Assembly: GCF_009068765.1 (NCBI RefSeq)
Contig: NZ_CP035534.1
Span: 558,001 to 622,000 of the forward strand
Length of the DNA: 64,000 nt
Direction of reading: 5' to 3'
Origin: Sulfurimonas hydrogeniphila
Lineage (GTDB): Bacteria > Campylobacterota > Campylobacteria > Campylobacterales > Sulfurimonadaceae
The position numbers and the translations under genes are program-made. This document shows, piece after piece, positions 28,271-37,607 of the stretch (positions are counted from its first letter, which is position 1; each line of letters opens with the position of its first letter). The notes below the pieces were generated by a model that worked only from the letters and a program-made list of their open reading frames with translations, had not been told where the DNA came from and ran no database searches.

Positions 28271-28696
28271 ATGAAAAAAGAGTTAAAAAAAATTACTGCG
28301 TTTATTCAAAAACATCATGTGATGAGCCTGGCAACAACAGACAGGGACCAACTTAGCGTTTGCAGCCTTTTTTATGCGTATGACACGAAGAGTCTCTCTT
28401 TTATCGTAGCAAGCAGTGAAGAGACATTACATGTAAAGCATATTTTAAAAAATCCGTTTATTGCAGGGAATATTTTACTTGAAACACAGGAAGTCGGAAA
28501 AATTGAGGGTTTACAGTTTCGGGGGGAAATGAAGCAACTGCAAAACAGTGCTTTGAAAAAACTCTATTTTAAAACCTTTCCGTATGCATTGGCAATGATG
28601 CCCAAACTCTGGCAAATAGAAGTGCATTATTTTAAATTGACTGATAACAGACTGGGTTTTGGAAAAAAAATTATTTACGAACCGTTTTCACTTTAA
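28271..28696 (+). CDS. UPF0306 / PNPOx-like flavin-binding-fold protein
   Basis: A 141-residue protein of the pyridoxamine-phosphate-oxidase-like split barrel, closest to the YhbP/UPF0306 group (MSLATTDRDQLSVCSLFYAY, SFIVASSEETLHVKHILK and FGKKIIYEP). Such proteins often bind FMN or heme; function is unknown here. Its ATG follows the previous stop directly with no ribosome binding site, so it depends on translational coupling. It contains an intact run of eight A near 28663-28670. Its last 26 bases overlap a small convergent gene. Confidence 0.75.
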   Translation: MKKELKKITAFIQKHHVMSLATTDRDQLSVCSLFYAYDTKSLSFIVASSEETLHVKHILKNPFIAGNILLETQEVGKIEGLQFRGEMKQLQNSALKKLYFKTFPYALAMMPKLWQIEVHYFKLTDNRLGFGKKIIYEPFSL

Positions 28697-28844
28697 ACAA
28701 GGAGCAATCAGCCCCACTGCTGTTTAAAACCACCATAGAGGGAATCTGTACGGATTTAAATCCGTACGCTTTGCATCCATGCGGTTTTGATGCTTCCCAG
28801 GTTACATAATAGTATTCACATTTTCTACAATTAATTCTTTTCAT
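28671..28844 (-). CDS. small four-cysteine protein, 57 residues
   Basis: This short gene starts MKRINCRKCEYYYVTWE and has Cys at positions 6, 9, 24 and 47, with KPHGCKAYGFKS and a SSGADCSLF ending. The spacing suggests a single zinc ribbon or Fe-S site. GAGAGAG lies before the ATG. It resembles a small conserved protein of this phylum that has sometimes been labelled uracil-DNA glycosylase in databases, probably wrongly; I do not assign that function. It overlaps the convergent UPF0306 gene by 26 bases. Confidence 0.75.
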   Translation of the reverse strand: MKRINCRKCEYYYVTWEASKPHGCKAYGFKSVQIPSMVVLNSSGADCSLFKVKTVRK

Positions 28845-28881
28845 AAATCTCTCTCTTTAAGTAAGTAATTCTAGCATATTA

Positions 28882-28889
28882 GATAAAAT
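28882..28889 (+). promoter_or_regulatory. -10 element for dut
   Basis: GATAAAAT lies 36 bases before the dut start. The same octamer stands before lysA, aroK and the NosL-like gene, which supports it as the local form of the -10 box. Confidence 0.4.
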
Positions 28890-28925
28890 AAAGAAATGAA
28901 TTTCTTCCAGATTAAAAGGAAACAG

Positions 28926-29621
28926 ATGAATAATAAAATTTTTTTGATGCTGCAACTGCAAAATCAGCTCAACGATGCAACCAATGGTGAAGAGTGGACA
29001 AAAGGCATAACAAAAAACGGCAAGTCTATTAACTGGAAACGCTGTATATATATGGAGTGCGCAGAGATGGTGGACAGTTTTGGCTGGAAGCATTGGAAGA
29101 GTATAGATGTCGAGCCTGACTGGCAAAATCACCAGATTGAAGTTATAGATGTCTGGCATTTTATTATGAGCCTGGCAATAGAAGAATACAGTAAAAATTT
29201 ACAAGGCGGCATCGAAGATATAGCGATAGACATATCAGCTTTGAAAGCACTCGGTGGCATAGAATCCGATGCTGCAGCATTTGCATCGCAGGAGGATTTG
29301 ATGCAAAAAATTGAAAATCTTATACGCATTGCTGTCTCAAAAGAGAGCATTGCTTTAGAAGAACTGGTATCAGAATTTTTTGATTTGGTCAGTATGAGCG
29401 GTCTGAATCTAGAGACGCTTTATCGTCTTTATGTAGGAAAAAATATACTCAATCAGTTCCGTCAGGATCACGGATACAAAGAGGGCAGTTATATAAAAAT
29501 CTGGAAGGGTGAAGAAGATAACGTTGTGATGAAAAGAATATGGGAAGAGCACGCTGATGTGACTCCTGATGAGCTGTATAAAAAACTTGAACAGGCCTAT
29601 CCTGCAGAAAGTGAGAGCTGA
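28926..29621 (+). CDS. dut: dimeric dUTPase
   Basis: A 231-residue all-alpha dUTPase of the MazG/dUTPase superfamily that hydrolyses dUTP to dUMP and keeps uracil out of DNA. The motifs INWKRCIYMECAEMVDS and HWKS, then EVIDVWHFIMSLAIEEY, hold the Mg2+-binding Glu and Asp residues. This is the form of Campylobacter and kinetoplastids, not the trimeric type. I chose the ATG at 28926 because AAGGAAACAG precedes it; an upstream ATG at 28896 lacks a site. Confidence 0.92.
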   Translation: MNNKIFLMLQLQNQLNDATNGEEWTKGITKNGKSINWKRCIYMECAEMVDSFGWKHWKSIDVEPDWQNHQIEVIDVWHFIMSLAIEEYSKNLQGGIEDIAIDISALKALGGIESDAAAFASQEDLMQKIENLIRIAVSKESIALEELVSEFFDLVSMSGLNLETLYRLYVGKNILNQFRQDHGYKEGSYIKIWKGEEDNVVMKRIWEEHADVTPDELYKKLEQAYPAESES

Positions 29622-29624
29622 TTT

Positions 29625-30197
29625 TTGCAAGATACTGTTTTAGAGATAAAAAATGTAAGCTTTGGCTATACAAATAAGAAGCCTCTTTTTGAAAACTTTT
29701 CACTGTGTTTAAAACAGGGGGAGTTAAAGGCTATAGTCGGAGAGAGCGGAGCCGGTAAAAGTACACTTTTTGAACTTATACTCGGAAATCTCAAACCACA
29801 AAACGGTACGATTAAAGTTTCAAGGGTGTCTGAGATTTTTCAAGATCCTTACAGTTCCTTTCATCCGAGTTATACATTATTGCACCAAATAAAAGATGTG
29901 GCATCTTTGGATAATCTCAACAGTTTGATGGAAAATATGAGTTTTGAGTATGATCTGCTTTTAAAACTGCCGCATGAACTCTCAGGCGGACAGCTTCAGC
30001 GTGCATCTATCATAAGGGCTATGCTTATGCAACCGCAACTCCTCTTACTGGATGAACCGACATCGGCACTCGATAATGTGATTCAGCTTGAAGTGATGAA
30101 AATGCTTATAAAAAATCTTGACTCAATGGGAATGCTTTTGATTACCCATGACATGGACTTGGCATCCTGGTGCGCAGATGAGGTCATCAGGATTTGA
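29625..30197 (+). CDS. lone ABC transporter ATPase (NikE/DppF-like)
   Basis: A 190-residue ATP-binding subunit with Walker A GESGAGKSTL, Q-loop EIFQDPYSSFHP, signature LSGGQLQRASI, Walker B LLLLDEPTSALD and the switch His in LITHDMDL. The FQDPYSSFHP segment is typical of the dipeptide/nickel importer group. No permease or binding protein is nearby, and it lacks the C-terminal extension usual in that group. It starts with TTG directly after dut. The transported substrate cannot be told. Confidence 0.85.
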   Translation: MQDTVLEIKNVSFGYTNKKPLFENFSLCLKQGELKAIVGESGAGKSTLFELILGNLKPQNGTIKVSRVSEIFQDPYSSFHPSYTLLHQIKDVASLDNLNSLMENMSFEYDLLLKLPHELSGGQLQRASIIRAMLMQPQLLLLDEPTSALDNVIQLEVMKMLIKNLDSMGMLLITHDMDLASWCADEVIRI

Positions 30198-30582
30198 AAA
30201 AATGGTTGATGAGATAATAACCGCTTCCCGCCATAAATACTGTTCCAAAAACATTCAGTGCCATATTTAAAAGCCCCAACGCGATACTCCCTCCTTCCAA
30301 AAGCAAAAAACTTTCAATGGCAAAGGTGGAATAGGTGGTCAATGCACCTAAAATTCCTGTTGAGAGAAAAGATTTCATATGGGGTGTTAAAAAAGTTGAA
30401 TACATAAAATATGCCAAAAGCGCACCCATAATAAAACTTCCTATGAGGTTGACACCAAGTGTCCCAAAAGGGAGTTCATGCGGTACTCTGTGGGAAATAA
30501 GCCCGTTAATGTATGAGCGTAATACTGCTCCGATAAATCCGCCGCTACCTATTGCAAGTATTGTTTGCCAGCTCATGATCAT
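30187..30582 (-). CDS. crcB: fluoride channel CrcB/FluC
   Basis: A 131-residue four-helix membrane protein that exports fluoride as a dual-topology dimer. It shows GSGGFIGAVLRSYI, GTLGVNLIGSFIMG, in which the Asn lines the pore, and GALTTYSTFAIES with the Phe and Ser/Thr of the fluoride track. I saw no fluoride riboswitch, and it is instead coupled to plsC by a 38-base overlap. Its end overlaps the convergent ABC ATPase gene by 11 bases. Confidence 0.92.
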   Translation of the reverse strand: MIMSWQTILAIGSGGFIGAVLRSYINGLISHRVPHELPFGTLGVNLIGSFIMGALLAYFMYSTFLTPHMKSFLSTGILGALTTYSTFAIESFLLLEGGSIALGLLNMALNVFGTVFMAGSGYYLINHFFKS

Positions 30583-31243
30583 ATACCTTTTGCATTTTTT
30601 TTCTTAGTTCATTTAACCAGTCCGGATCATTTTTATCAGCAATAAAAGAGTCAAGAAAAACAACTTTTATATTTCGGGGAACATAATAAAAACGTTTCAG
30701 ATCATAGCACTTTGCAGTCTCTATAAGAACGATAGGCTGCACTTTGAGCTTGTATTGATCTGCGATGACTTTGGCTCCTGACTTGAAAGGGAGCATTTTG
30801 GCTCCTTTTGAACGTGTGCCTTCTGGAAACATTGTAATGACTCTTTTCTTTTTCAGCCTGTCTTTGGCAGCACGAAGCAGTTTGATGAGAGATGTTTTGC
30901 TCTCCCTTTCTACTTCTATATCTTCTGGCATACTCATTGCCAAACCAAAAAACGGTACATCAAAAAGAGACTTTTTTGCAACCCATGTTATATCTTTATT
31001 TGTAACAGTCTCCAAAATACCGATATCCAAATCACTTTGGTGGTTTACTAAAAACATTTGTGCATCGGGGTCTTCTTTTCCTTCGACTGTTGTAGAAAAA
31101 AATGTAGTGATCCTGATAAACCATGCTACTGCTTTTCTTGCATAGGGACGAGGTAAAATCGGATATAAAATTATGGAAAAAGTCAGTCCTGTAAAGATAA
31201 TGAACGTGGCATAAGCCCAACTAATATGAGCAAGTATCTTCAT
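30545..31243 (-). CDS. plsC: 1-acyl-sn-glycerol-3-phosphate acyltransferase
   Basis: A 232-residue membrane acyltransferase that makes phosphatidic acid from lysophosphatidic acid. The catalytic HX4D motif is in FLVNHQSDLDIG, and the substrate motif is TMFPEGTRSKGAKM; an N-terminal hydrophobic hairpin anchors it. It overlaps crcB downstream by 38 bases and the membrane SH3-like gene upstream by 23 bases. Confidence 0.92.
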   Translation of the reverse strand: MKILAHISWAYATFIIFTGLTFSIILYPILPRPYARKAVAWFIRITTFFSTTVEGKEDPDAQMFLVNHQSDLDIGILETVTNKDITWVAKKSLFDVPFFGLAMSMPEDIEVERESKTSLIKLLRAAKDRLKKKRVITMFPEGTRSKGAKMLPFKSGAKVIADQYKLKVQPIVLIETAKCYDLKRFYYVPRNIKVVFLDSFIADKNDPDWLNELRKKMQKVYDHELANNTCNR

Positions 31244-32267
31244 TTTTCACCCAGCCTATTTTATTGTTTTTCAGTTTTACTTTTATAAAGTTTCGCACCT
31301 GTCCTTCTTTCGTTAAATGGTATTGTGTTTGTGTTGTTTCAAATACAGTAGAGTTGTCTACCGGCAGCAGATAAAGAGGTGTACCCTCTTTGATACATAC
31401 TTTTTTCTGGGGTATTGCCAGATAAATTATATAAATTAATGGTATGATAATAAAAATCAGATAGAAATATTTACGACGTACAAGAATTAGAATAAAACCT
31501 AAGAATGCCACAGCAGCCGCTATATACATCTTGATCGTATCATGTGACTGGTCTCGCGGTCGCAAGTCACTTTGTGTGGTAACACTGTCATCATTGACTA
31601 TAATCGGGATCGTGACTAAAGCATAATCATTTTTAAGCAAATTAAAATAGGAAAAAGAAAAATTTTCTATTTTTTTGTCAATAATAACAAAATATATAAT
31701 CTTCCCTTCCCTGTAGTTACCGGAAATTGATTCAAGTCCCTGCTTGTATACATGTTTAAAACGGATTTCATTCAGATCAGCGTTTTGTGCTGAGGCAACA
31801 AATATAACAATGTTGTGTGTATCGTCATACACTGTTGTTTTATACTCTTGAACAGTAAAACTATTGGCTATGATATTGGAAAAGTTTTCCCCGGGATTGA
31901 GTGTAATTACATTAAGGTTCGGACCTTGAAGCGTTGTGCTGTTGTAATCATGGGGTGCCATTAAAAAAGCTTCAATATCGGGAAGTTTTGCCTGTTTTTG
32001 TGTTGCCTGCATATGAAAAGTATCAAAATAATACTTTCCTTTTTGCACTCTCTGGGGTGCTTCATCAAGGATTTTGATACCTTGATGATTTGAAAATTCA
32101 TACAAAACATCATCAAAGTTTTTTACTGTTGAGAGTGTTTTGTAAGTTACGGGAAATATTTCACCTTTAATAACTCTTGTCGGAATTTCATCATAGCTGA
32201 GATAAATCACTTTATTTGCAAAAAGTGATGTGATGAAAATGAGAGCAATTAAAAGTGCTTTGATCAC
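31221..32267 (-). CDS. membrane protein with C-terminal SH3-like domain
   Basis: A 348-residue protein with a signal peptide (MIKALLIALIFITSLFANK), a periplasmic domain of about 220 residues, two adjacent transmembrane helices near residues 245-290, and a C-terminal stretch ending IKVKLKNNKIGWVKNEDTCSY that resembles a bacterial SH3 domain. The layout recalls the BatD-type membrane proteins, but I cannot assign it firmly. It overlaps purQ by 4 bases and plsC by 23, so it is cotranscribed with purine genes without any clear shared role. Confidence 0.7.
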   Translation of the reverse strand: MIKALLIALIFITSLFANKVIYLSYDEIPTRVIKGEIFPVTYKTLSTVKNFDDVLYEFSNHQGIKILDEAPQRVQKGKYYFDTFHMQATQKQAKLPDIEAFLMAPHDYNSTTLQGPNLNVITLNPGENFSNIIANSFTVQEYKTTVYDDTHNIVIFVASAQNADLNEIRFKHVYKQGLESISGNYREGKIIYFVIIDKKIENFSFSYFNLLKNDYALVTIPIIVNDDSVTTQSDLRPRDQSHDTIKMYIAAAVAFLGFILILVRRKYFYLIFIIIPLIYIIYLAIPQKKVCIKEGTPLYLLPVDNSTVFETTQTQYHLTKEGQVRNFIKVKLKNNKIGWVKNEDTCSY

Positions 32268-32938
32268 GACGCTAAAAATCCTTCTAGCATTTTTATTCCG
32301 TCATCGCTTCCCAAGAGAGATTCCATAGCGCGTTCTGGATGCGGCATAAGGCCAAAAATATTTTTTTCTTTATTGCAAACACCAGCAATGCCTGCAACAC
32401 TTCCGTTAGGATTTTGTATTTCACCGTTTGCGTCAGTGTATTTCAAAAGTATTTGTCCGTTGGCTTCAAGCTCTGCCAGACCCTCGTCATTTATGTAATA
32501 GTTTCCGTCATGGTGTGCTATTGGTATATTTACAACATCGCCGGTATGCAGTTTTTTTAAAAAAACATTGTCACAGTTTTCTACACGAAGATGGTGATGT
32601 TTTGAAATGAAGTGCAGCCCTTCGTTCCGCTTCAGTGCGCCGGGAAGAAGTCTTGCTTCTGTTAAAACCTGAAAACCGTTACAAATACCTAAAATTTTTC
32701 CGCCATTTTCTGCATACTCTTTTACTGCAGACATAACAGGGCTGAATTTCGCAATAGCACCGCTTCTGAGGTAATCACCATAGGAAAATCCTCCTGCTAC
32801 TACAAGCAAATCAGTATCTTCGGGTATTGTTGTAGATTTGTGCCATACTATCTGTGTTGTCGCACCAAGTTTTTCAAAAGCATACTGTGTATCATATTCA
32901 CAGTTCGTTCCCGGAAATTGTAAAATAGAAACTTTCAT
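32264..32938 (-). CDS. purQ: phosphoribosylformylglycinamidine synthase subunit PurQ
   Basis: A 224-residue class I glutamine amidotransferase that supplies ammonia to PurL in purine synthesis. The nucleophile elbow is GICNGFQVL with catalytic Cys, and the MPHPERAME segment holds the His and Glu. It overlaps purS by one base. PurL begins at the far end of this window on the other strand. Confidence 0.96.
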   Translation of the reverse strand: MKVSILQFPGTNCEYDTQYAFEKLGATTQIVWHKSTTIPEDTDLLVVAGGFSYGDYLRSGAIAKFSPVMSAVKEYAENGGKILGICNGFQVLTEARLLPGALKRNEGLHFISKHHHLRVENCDNVFLKKLHTGDVVNIPIAHHDGNYYINDEGLAELEANGQILLKYTDANGEIQNPNGSVAGIAGVCNKEKNIFGLMPHPERAMESLLGSDDGIKMLEGFLAS

Positions 32939-33177
32939 TATACAAGCTCTATAGTATAGTCTTCAATTACGGTGTTTGCCAAAAGATCTTCACACATTTT
33001 TGTCACATCAGACATTGCTTTTTCTTTATCTGTTTCATTAATTTTGAGTATGATCTGTTTGCCTACACGAACATCTTCAACATTACCAAATTGCAGAGAG
33101 TTAAGGGCATGATGTACAGCTTTTCCCTGCGAGTCTAATACGCCTGCTTTTAAAAATACATTTACTATTGCTTTCAT
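32938..33177 (-). CDS. purS: phosphoribosylformylglycinamidine synthase subunit PurS
   Basis: A 79-residue subunit that bridges PurQ and small PurL. It shows VFLKAGVLDSQGKAVHHAL and GNVEDVRVGKQI, the PurS pattern. It lies 3 bases after purC and touches purQ. Its presence means the organism uses the three-part PurLQS enzyme rather than the single-chain type. Confidence 0.95.
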   Translation of the reverse strand: MKAIVNVFLKAGVLDSQGKAVHHALNSLQFGNVEDVRVGKQIILKINETDKEKAMSDVTKMCEDLLANTVIEDYTIELV

Positions 33178-33180
33178 TTG

Positions 33181-33894
33181 TTATTTTCCTAAAATTCTGT
33201 TTAATACCTGCTCGTAAGCTACTGTAACGCCACCTAGTCCTTGTCGGAATCTGTCTTTATCCATTTTTTCACCACTTTGTATGTCCCAAAAACGGCAGTT
33301 GTCCGGTGAAATTTCATCAATGAGAATGATATTTCCCTCTTTGTCTTTTCCGAATTCAAGTTTAAAATCAACTAAATTCAAACCTTTCTGAGCAAAATAA
33401 GGCTTTAAAATATCATTTACCTGTCGAGCCATACGGCGAAGTTTGTCAAGCTCATCCTGAAAATCAACCAGTCCAAGAATCAGTGCATGCTGGTCATTGA
33501 GTTTAGGATCACCAAGTTCATCATTTTTGTAGTCAAATTCTACAAGAGTAAAAGGAAGAACCGTACCGTCTTCAATGCCAAGGTTGCGGGTAAGACTTCC
33601 CGTTGCAATATTGCGAACAATGACCTCTATGAGGATAACATCAACTTTTTTATGAAGCATGTGATTGTCATCAAGCATTTTCACAAAATGAGTAGGAATG
33701 CCATTCTTTTCCAAGAGTTTGAACAATTCTGTAGAAATTTTATTGTTCAGTGCTCCTTTTCCGACTTCGCTGGATTTTTTTTCGCCATTAAATGCTGTTA
33801 AGTCATCTTTAAATTCAGAAATGACTAAATTTTCATCTTCTGTCGCGTAGAGTTTTTTTGCCTTACCTTCGTAAAGTAATTCTTTTTTTTTCAC
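33181..33894 (-). CDS. purC: SAICAR synthetase
   Basis: The enzyme joins aspartate to CAIR with ATP in purine synthesis. The 237-residue protein shows [26 protein letters not shown], and [14 protein letters not shown], all family signatures. It is 5 bases from ctpA upstream and 3 from purS downstream, so it belongs to a run ctpA-purC-purS-purQ. Confidence 0.96.
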   Translation of the reverse strand: MKKKELLYEGKAKKLYATEDENLVISEFKDDLTAFNGEKKSSEVGKGALNNKISTELFKLLEKNGIPTHFVKMLDDNHMLHKKVDVILIEVIVRNIATGSLTRNLGIEDGTVLPFTLVEFDYKNDELGDPKLNDQHALILGLVDFQDELDKLRRMARQVNDILKPYFAQKGLNLVDFKLEFGKDKEGNIILIDEISPDNCRFWDIQSGEKMDKDRFRQGLGGVTVAYEQVLNRILGK

Positions 33895-33899
33895 GTTTT

Positions 33900-35210
33900 T
33901 TATCCTTTCATTATAACAAGAGCTTTTATGATGTCAACGGCTTCTTTGAGTTGAATGTCTTTGTTGAGCATTTCTGGCGTAATTATATCTTTTTTATCTT
34001 TTTTATCTTCTTTAGTCTCTTCTTTTTTCCCGTCAACTTTTTCAAGTTCTTCCTGCAGATGTTTTTTCAGGTCTGCTTCTTTTATGGCAAACTCATTTTT
34101 ATGTGTTTTAAGCTCACCTGGAATAACGACTACGTCAGGCTTCACGCCTACCGCCTGAATGGTTCTTCCGCTTGGGAGGTAGTATCTGGCAATAGTAAGT
34201 TTTATTGCTTCTGTTTTTGTAATAGGCAGGACAACCTGTACACTTCCTTTGCCAAAAGTGTTTTCTCCTACGAGCACAGCGCGTTTGTGGTCTTGCAGAG
34301 CCCCACTGACAATCTCGCTGGCACTGGCACTTCCCCCGTTGACTAAAACAACCAAAGGAACCTTTGTCAGAGTGTTTGAGGCATGAGCGCTGTAGGTTTT
34401 GTTTTCAATTTTTCGTCTTCCTTTTTGGGAAACTATCACGCCGCTGTCTACAAAAGAGTCAACCAGACCTACTGCCTGGTCAAGTAATCCGCCGGGATTG
34501 TTTCTTAAATCTAAAATAATACCTTTAGTGGAAGCTTTGCGTTTATTTATCTCTTTCGTAACATCTTCTACAACTTTTTTGTCAAAACTGGCAACGCGTA
34601 TGTATAAAATATCATTATTTATTACTTTTGCGTGTACAGATTCTATTTTGATTATATCACGGACAATATGGATAGAAAGAGGCTTGAGTTCTCCCTCTCT
34701 GACGATGAGCAAATCAATAGGTTCTCCGACTTTTCCCCGCATAAGGGATACCGCTTCATCTATAGTCATGCCAATAGTAGATTTGTCGTCAATTTTTAAA
34801 ATTATATCACCTGCTTTGAGCCCTGCTTTGTCTGCCGGTGTTCCGTCAATAGGGGATATAACTGTGAGTGCACCGTCTTTCATACCAACAGTAATTCCCA
34901 GACCGCCAAATTCACCTTCTGTCTGTACTTTTAATCGTTTGTAATCTTTTTCTGTCAGATAATTTGAATGGGCATCAAGATTTTTCATCATACCGTCAAG
35001 TGCTTTGTCTATAAGCTCTTCTATCGTTACATCATCAACATCATATTGTTGTACTATGCTGATGACTTTCGTGAATTTCTCCAAAGCCTGAAGTCTAGAA
35101 GCCTGTGCATCTTTTATGGAACTCTCTGCAAATAAAGAAGAAGAAAGCATAAGCGCTATTGATGTCGCAACCGATGCAAATCCTAGAGTGATAAACTTTT
35201 TGTTTTTCAT
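33900..35210 (-). CDS. ctpA: C-terminal processing peptidase (S41)
   Basis: A 436-residue periplasmic serine protease with a signal peptide ([15 protein letters not shown]), a PDZ domain around [14 protein letters not shown] and [16 protein letters not shown], and the S41 domain with [30 protein letters not shown] (catalytic Ser) and FGKGSVQ (catalytic Lys). It cleaves proteins at their C-termini. The C-terminal 80 residues are lysine- and glutamate-rich. It heads the purine run. Confidence 0.95.
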   Translation of the reverse strand: MKNKKFITLGFASVATSIALMLSSSLFAESSIKDAQASRLQALEKFTKVISIVQQYDVDDVTIEELIDKALDGMMKNLDAHSNYLTEKDYKRLKVQTEGEFGGLGITVGMKDGALTVISPIDGTPADKAGLKAGDIILKIDDKSTIGMTIDEAVSLMRGKVGEPIDLLIVREGELKPLSIHIVRDIIKIESVHAKVINNDILYIRVASFDKKVVEDVTKEINKRKASTKGIILDLRNNPGGLLDQAVGLVDSFVDSGVIVSQKGRRKIENKTYSAHASNTLTKVPLVVLVNGGSASASEIVSGALQDHKRAVLVGENTFGKGSVQVVLPITKTEAIKLTIARYYLPSGRTIQAVGVKPDVVVIPGELKTHKNEFAIKEADLKKHLQEELEKVDGKKEETKEDKKDKKDIITPEMLNKDIQLKEAVDIIKALVIMKG

Positions 35211-35286
35211 AATAAACCTACTGTTGATTTTTTAAAGAAGATATTATACCAACAGTTGATAAATGGAAAACTTTTATGCTAAATAT

Positions 35287-35294
35287 GATAAAAT
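35287..35294 (+). promoter_or_regulatory. -10 element for aroK
   Basis: GATAAAAT preceded by TAT lies 27 bases before the aroK start at 35321, in the 110-base divergent region shared with ctpA. Confidence 0.45.
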
Positions 35295-35320
35295 CATTTT
35301 AAATTTGTATGGGATATCAA

Positions 35321-35836
35321 ATGAAAAACATTGTACTGATAGGTTTCATGGGTGTAGGCAAAGGAAGTATAGCGCGCGAAGCGCTCAAATATTCTTCGTA
35401 TATGACGATAGACACTGATGACATTATAGAAAGCATGGAAAACAGAAAAATTAAAAAGATATTTGAAGAAAACGGTGAAGAGTATTTTAGAAAACTGGAA
35501 AAACGGGTTGCAAAATGGCTGGAAACAAGTGTACATGATACGCTGATTTCTACCGGCGGCGGTTTCTACAAACAGACAAATTTACAAAAAATAGGTACAA
35601 TTGTTCTATTGGATTCTCCTTTTGATGCTATCATTAAACGATTAAAAGAACACCCCAATGCAACAAGAAAATTGAAAAAAAGACCGTTGCTTGCTGATTT
35701 GAAAAAAGCAAAAAAACTTTATGATGAACGACGACCTCAGTATCTGAAGTTGGCAGATATCATCATAGATGTTACTGGAAAATCAGCACAGGAATGTGCA
35801 AAAGAACTCTTAAAAAAGGTAAAAAAACATGGGTAA
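35321..35836 (+). CDS. aroK: shikimate kinase
   Basis: The enzyme phosphorylates shikimate with ATP. The 171-residue protein has P-loop GFMGVGKGSIAR, DTDDIIE with the shikimate-binding Asp, the Arg in YFRKLEKR, STGGGFY and a lid KRPLLADL. The P-loop reads GKGS, the adenylate-kinase form, rather than the usual GKST. I chose the ATG at 35321 because GGGA lies six bases upstream; an ATG at 35309 contains that site. It overlaps the thioredoxin-like gene by 8 bases. Confidence 0.92.
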   Translation: MKNIVLIGFMGVGKGSIAREALKYSSYMTIDTDDIIESMENRKIKKIFEENGEEYFRKLEKRVAKWLETSVHDTLISTGGGFYKQTNLQKIGTIVLLDSPFDAIIKRLKEHPNATRKLKKRPLLADLKKAKKLYDERRPQYLKLADIIIDVTGKSAQECAKELLKKVKKHG

Positions 35837-36263
35837 ATTATTATTGGTACTGGCATTTGTATTCACAACATCTCTGATGGCTGATGAGATACACTGGGCA
35901 AAAGACTATCAAGAAGGGATGGTTCAGGCACAAAAAGAGCATAAACCTGTTCTTTTTATTATTTCAAGTCACTCTTGCAAATACTGTCTGCTTCTTGATA
36001 AAACAACACTTAAAGATGAAAAAGTTGTGCAAAAGATAAATAAAAATTTTATTGCTGTTCGTTCATGGACGGACAAAAGAGATTATATTCCGGCTGTACT
36101 GGCACAAAATACTCCGGGCCTTCCGGGAATATGGTTTTTGTTACCAAACGGTGATCCTATGTTTCAGCCACTTTTGGGATATGCAAAAAAAGATGTGTTT
36201 TTACAGGCATTAGAGATAGTGCAAAAAGAATTTAATACAAATCAAAAGAGAGTGAAAAAGTAA
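35829..36263 (+). CDS. periplasmic thioredoxin-fold protein
   Basis: A 144-residue protein with a signal peptide ending SLMADE and a thioredoxin_7/DUF255-like fold. The redox motif is SHSCKYCLLLDKTTL (CKYC), and the cis-Pro region is in NTPGLPGIWFLLPNG. It should act on cysteines in the periplasm, perhaps in cytochrome c or disulfide handling. It overlaps aroK by 8 bases and hisD by one base. Confidence 0.85.
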   Translation: MGKLLLVLAFVFTTSLMADEIHWAKDYQEGMVQAQKEHKPVLFIISSHSCKYCLLLDKTTLKDEKVVQKINKNFIAVRSWTDKRDYIPAVLAQNTPGLPGIWFLLPNGDPMFQPLLGYAKKDVFLQALEIVQKEFNTNQKRVKK

Positions 36264-37552
36264 TGATATTTGTAAAATCCAGTGATAATGATTTTGATGG
36301 AAAGTTTGAAGAACTTTTAGCGCGCGGAAAGATGGATATTGCCCATGTGAGCGGTATAGTAAATGATATTATTGAAGATATAAAAACAGATAAAAATCTG
36401 GCTTTGCGATCACATATCAGTAAGTTTGACAACTGGACACCAAAAAATGATGCAGACTTGAAAATAACGACTGCATCTATGCAAAAAGCCTATGAAAATA
36501 TTGACAAAAAGCTTAAAGATGCCTTGCATCTTGCCTATGACAGAATAAAAGCATATCATGAAAAGCAAAAACCGAAATCATGGTTTGATACAGAAGCAAA
36601 CGGAACGATTTTGGGACAGCAGGTGACTCCGGTTGAGAGTGCAGGGCTCTACATTCCGGGAGGAAAAGCAGCTTACCCCTCATCTTTGCTTATGAATGTT
36701 ATTCCTGCGCAGGTTGCAGGTGTTGAAAATATCATTATCTGTACGCCGACACCGGATAATGAACCAAATGAGCTTTTACTCGCTGCCTGTCATCTTTGTG
36801 GTGTGAGTGAGGTATATAAAGTGGGTGGTGCAAGTGCTATTGCCGCAATGGCGTATGGAACCGAGACAATACCGAAAGTGGATGTTATAACAGGACCCGG
36901 AAATATTTTTGTGGCAACTGCAAAAAAAATGGTTTTCGGTGAAGTCAATATTGACATGATAGCCGGGCCAAGTGAAATAGGTATTTTGGCAGATGAGAGT
37001 GCAAATGCCAACCACTTGGCTATAGATCTGCTTTCTCAGGCAGAACATGACGAAATGGCAAGTTCTATTTTGATTACACCCTCGCAAAAACTGGCCGATG
37101 CTGTAAAAGATGAAATTGAAATATGGCTAACAAAACTTTCACGCCAGGAAATAGCCAGAAAATCCATAGAAGAAAGAGGGGCAATCATCGTAACAAAAGA
37201 TATGGATGAAGCAGTTGATCTGATGAACAAAATAGCGCCTGAACATCTTGAAGTCGCTACGATGAGCCCTTTTGAACTTTTGCCGTATATCAAGCATGCC
37301 GGAGCAATTTTCTTGGGACACAACACACCTGAGGCTATAGGCGACTATGTTGCAGGACCAAACCACACGCTTCCTACTGGGGGTACAGCAAAATTTTATT
37401 CACCGCTTGGTGTTGAAAATTTTATGAAAAAAAGTTCTATTATTTCATTCAGTAAAAATGCTATCAATGAGATTGGAGAAGAGTGCGCTTTGATTGCAAA
37501 TACAGAAGGATTAACGGCTCATGAACAGTCTGTCCGTGTTCGCTTAAAATAA
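36263..37552 (+). CDS. hisD: histidinol dehydrogenase
   Basis: The enzyme oxidises histidinol twice to histidine with NAD+ and zinc. The 429-residue protein shows VESAGLYIPGGKAAYPSS, ITGPGNIFVATAKK, MIAGPSEIGILADE, LLSQAEHDEMASS and GPNHTLPTGGTAKFYS, with the catalytic Glu and His (APEHLEV). Full length. It ends the aroK-thioredoxin-hisD run, and a hairpin follows 18 bases later. Confidence 0.97.
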   Translation: MIFVKSSDNDFDGKFEELLARGKMDIAHVSGIVNDIIEDIKTDKNLALRSHISKFDNWTPKNDADLKITTASMQKAYENIDKKLKDALHLAYDRIKAYHEKQKPKSWFDTEANGTILGQQVTPVESAGLYIPGGKAAYPSSLLMNVIPAQVAGVENIIICTPTPDNEPNELLLAACHLCGVSEVYKVGGASAIAAMAYGTETIPKVDVITGPGNIFVATAKKMVFGEVNIDMIAGPSEIGILADESANANHLAIDLLSQAEHDEMASSILITPSQKLADAVKDEIEIWLTKLSRQEIARKSIEERGAIIVTKDMDEAVDLMNKIAPEHLEVATMSPFELLPYIKHAGAIFLGHNTPEAIGDYVAGPNHTLPTGGTAKFYSPLGVENFMKKSSIISFSKNAINEIGEECALIANTEGLTAHEQSVRVRLK

Positions 37553-37570
37553 ATAATTATCTGATTATAA

Positions 37571-37607
37571 TATATTAGTTATAAAATTTTATTTTATAAC
37601 TAATATA
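37571..37607. terminator. 16-bp AT-rich perfect hairpin after hisD
   Basis: The arm TATATTAGTTATAAAA is matched by its exact complement around a five-base TTTTA loop. It follows the hisD stop by 18 bases. Length and position suggest a terminator, but it contains only one G-C pair and no T-tract, so it could also be an operator for the downstream molybdoenzyme operon. Confidence 0.4.
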
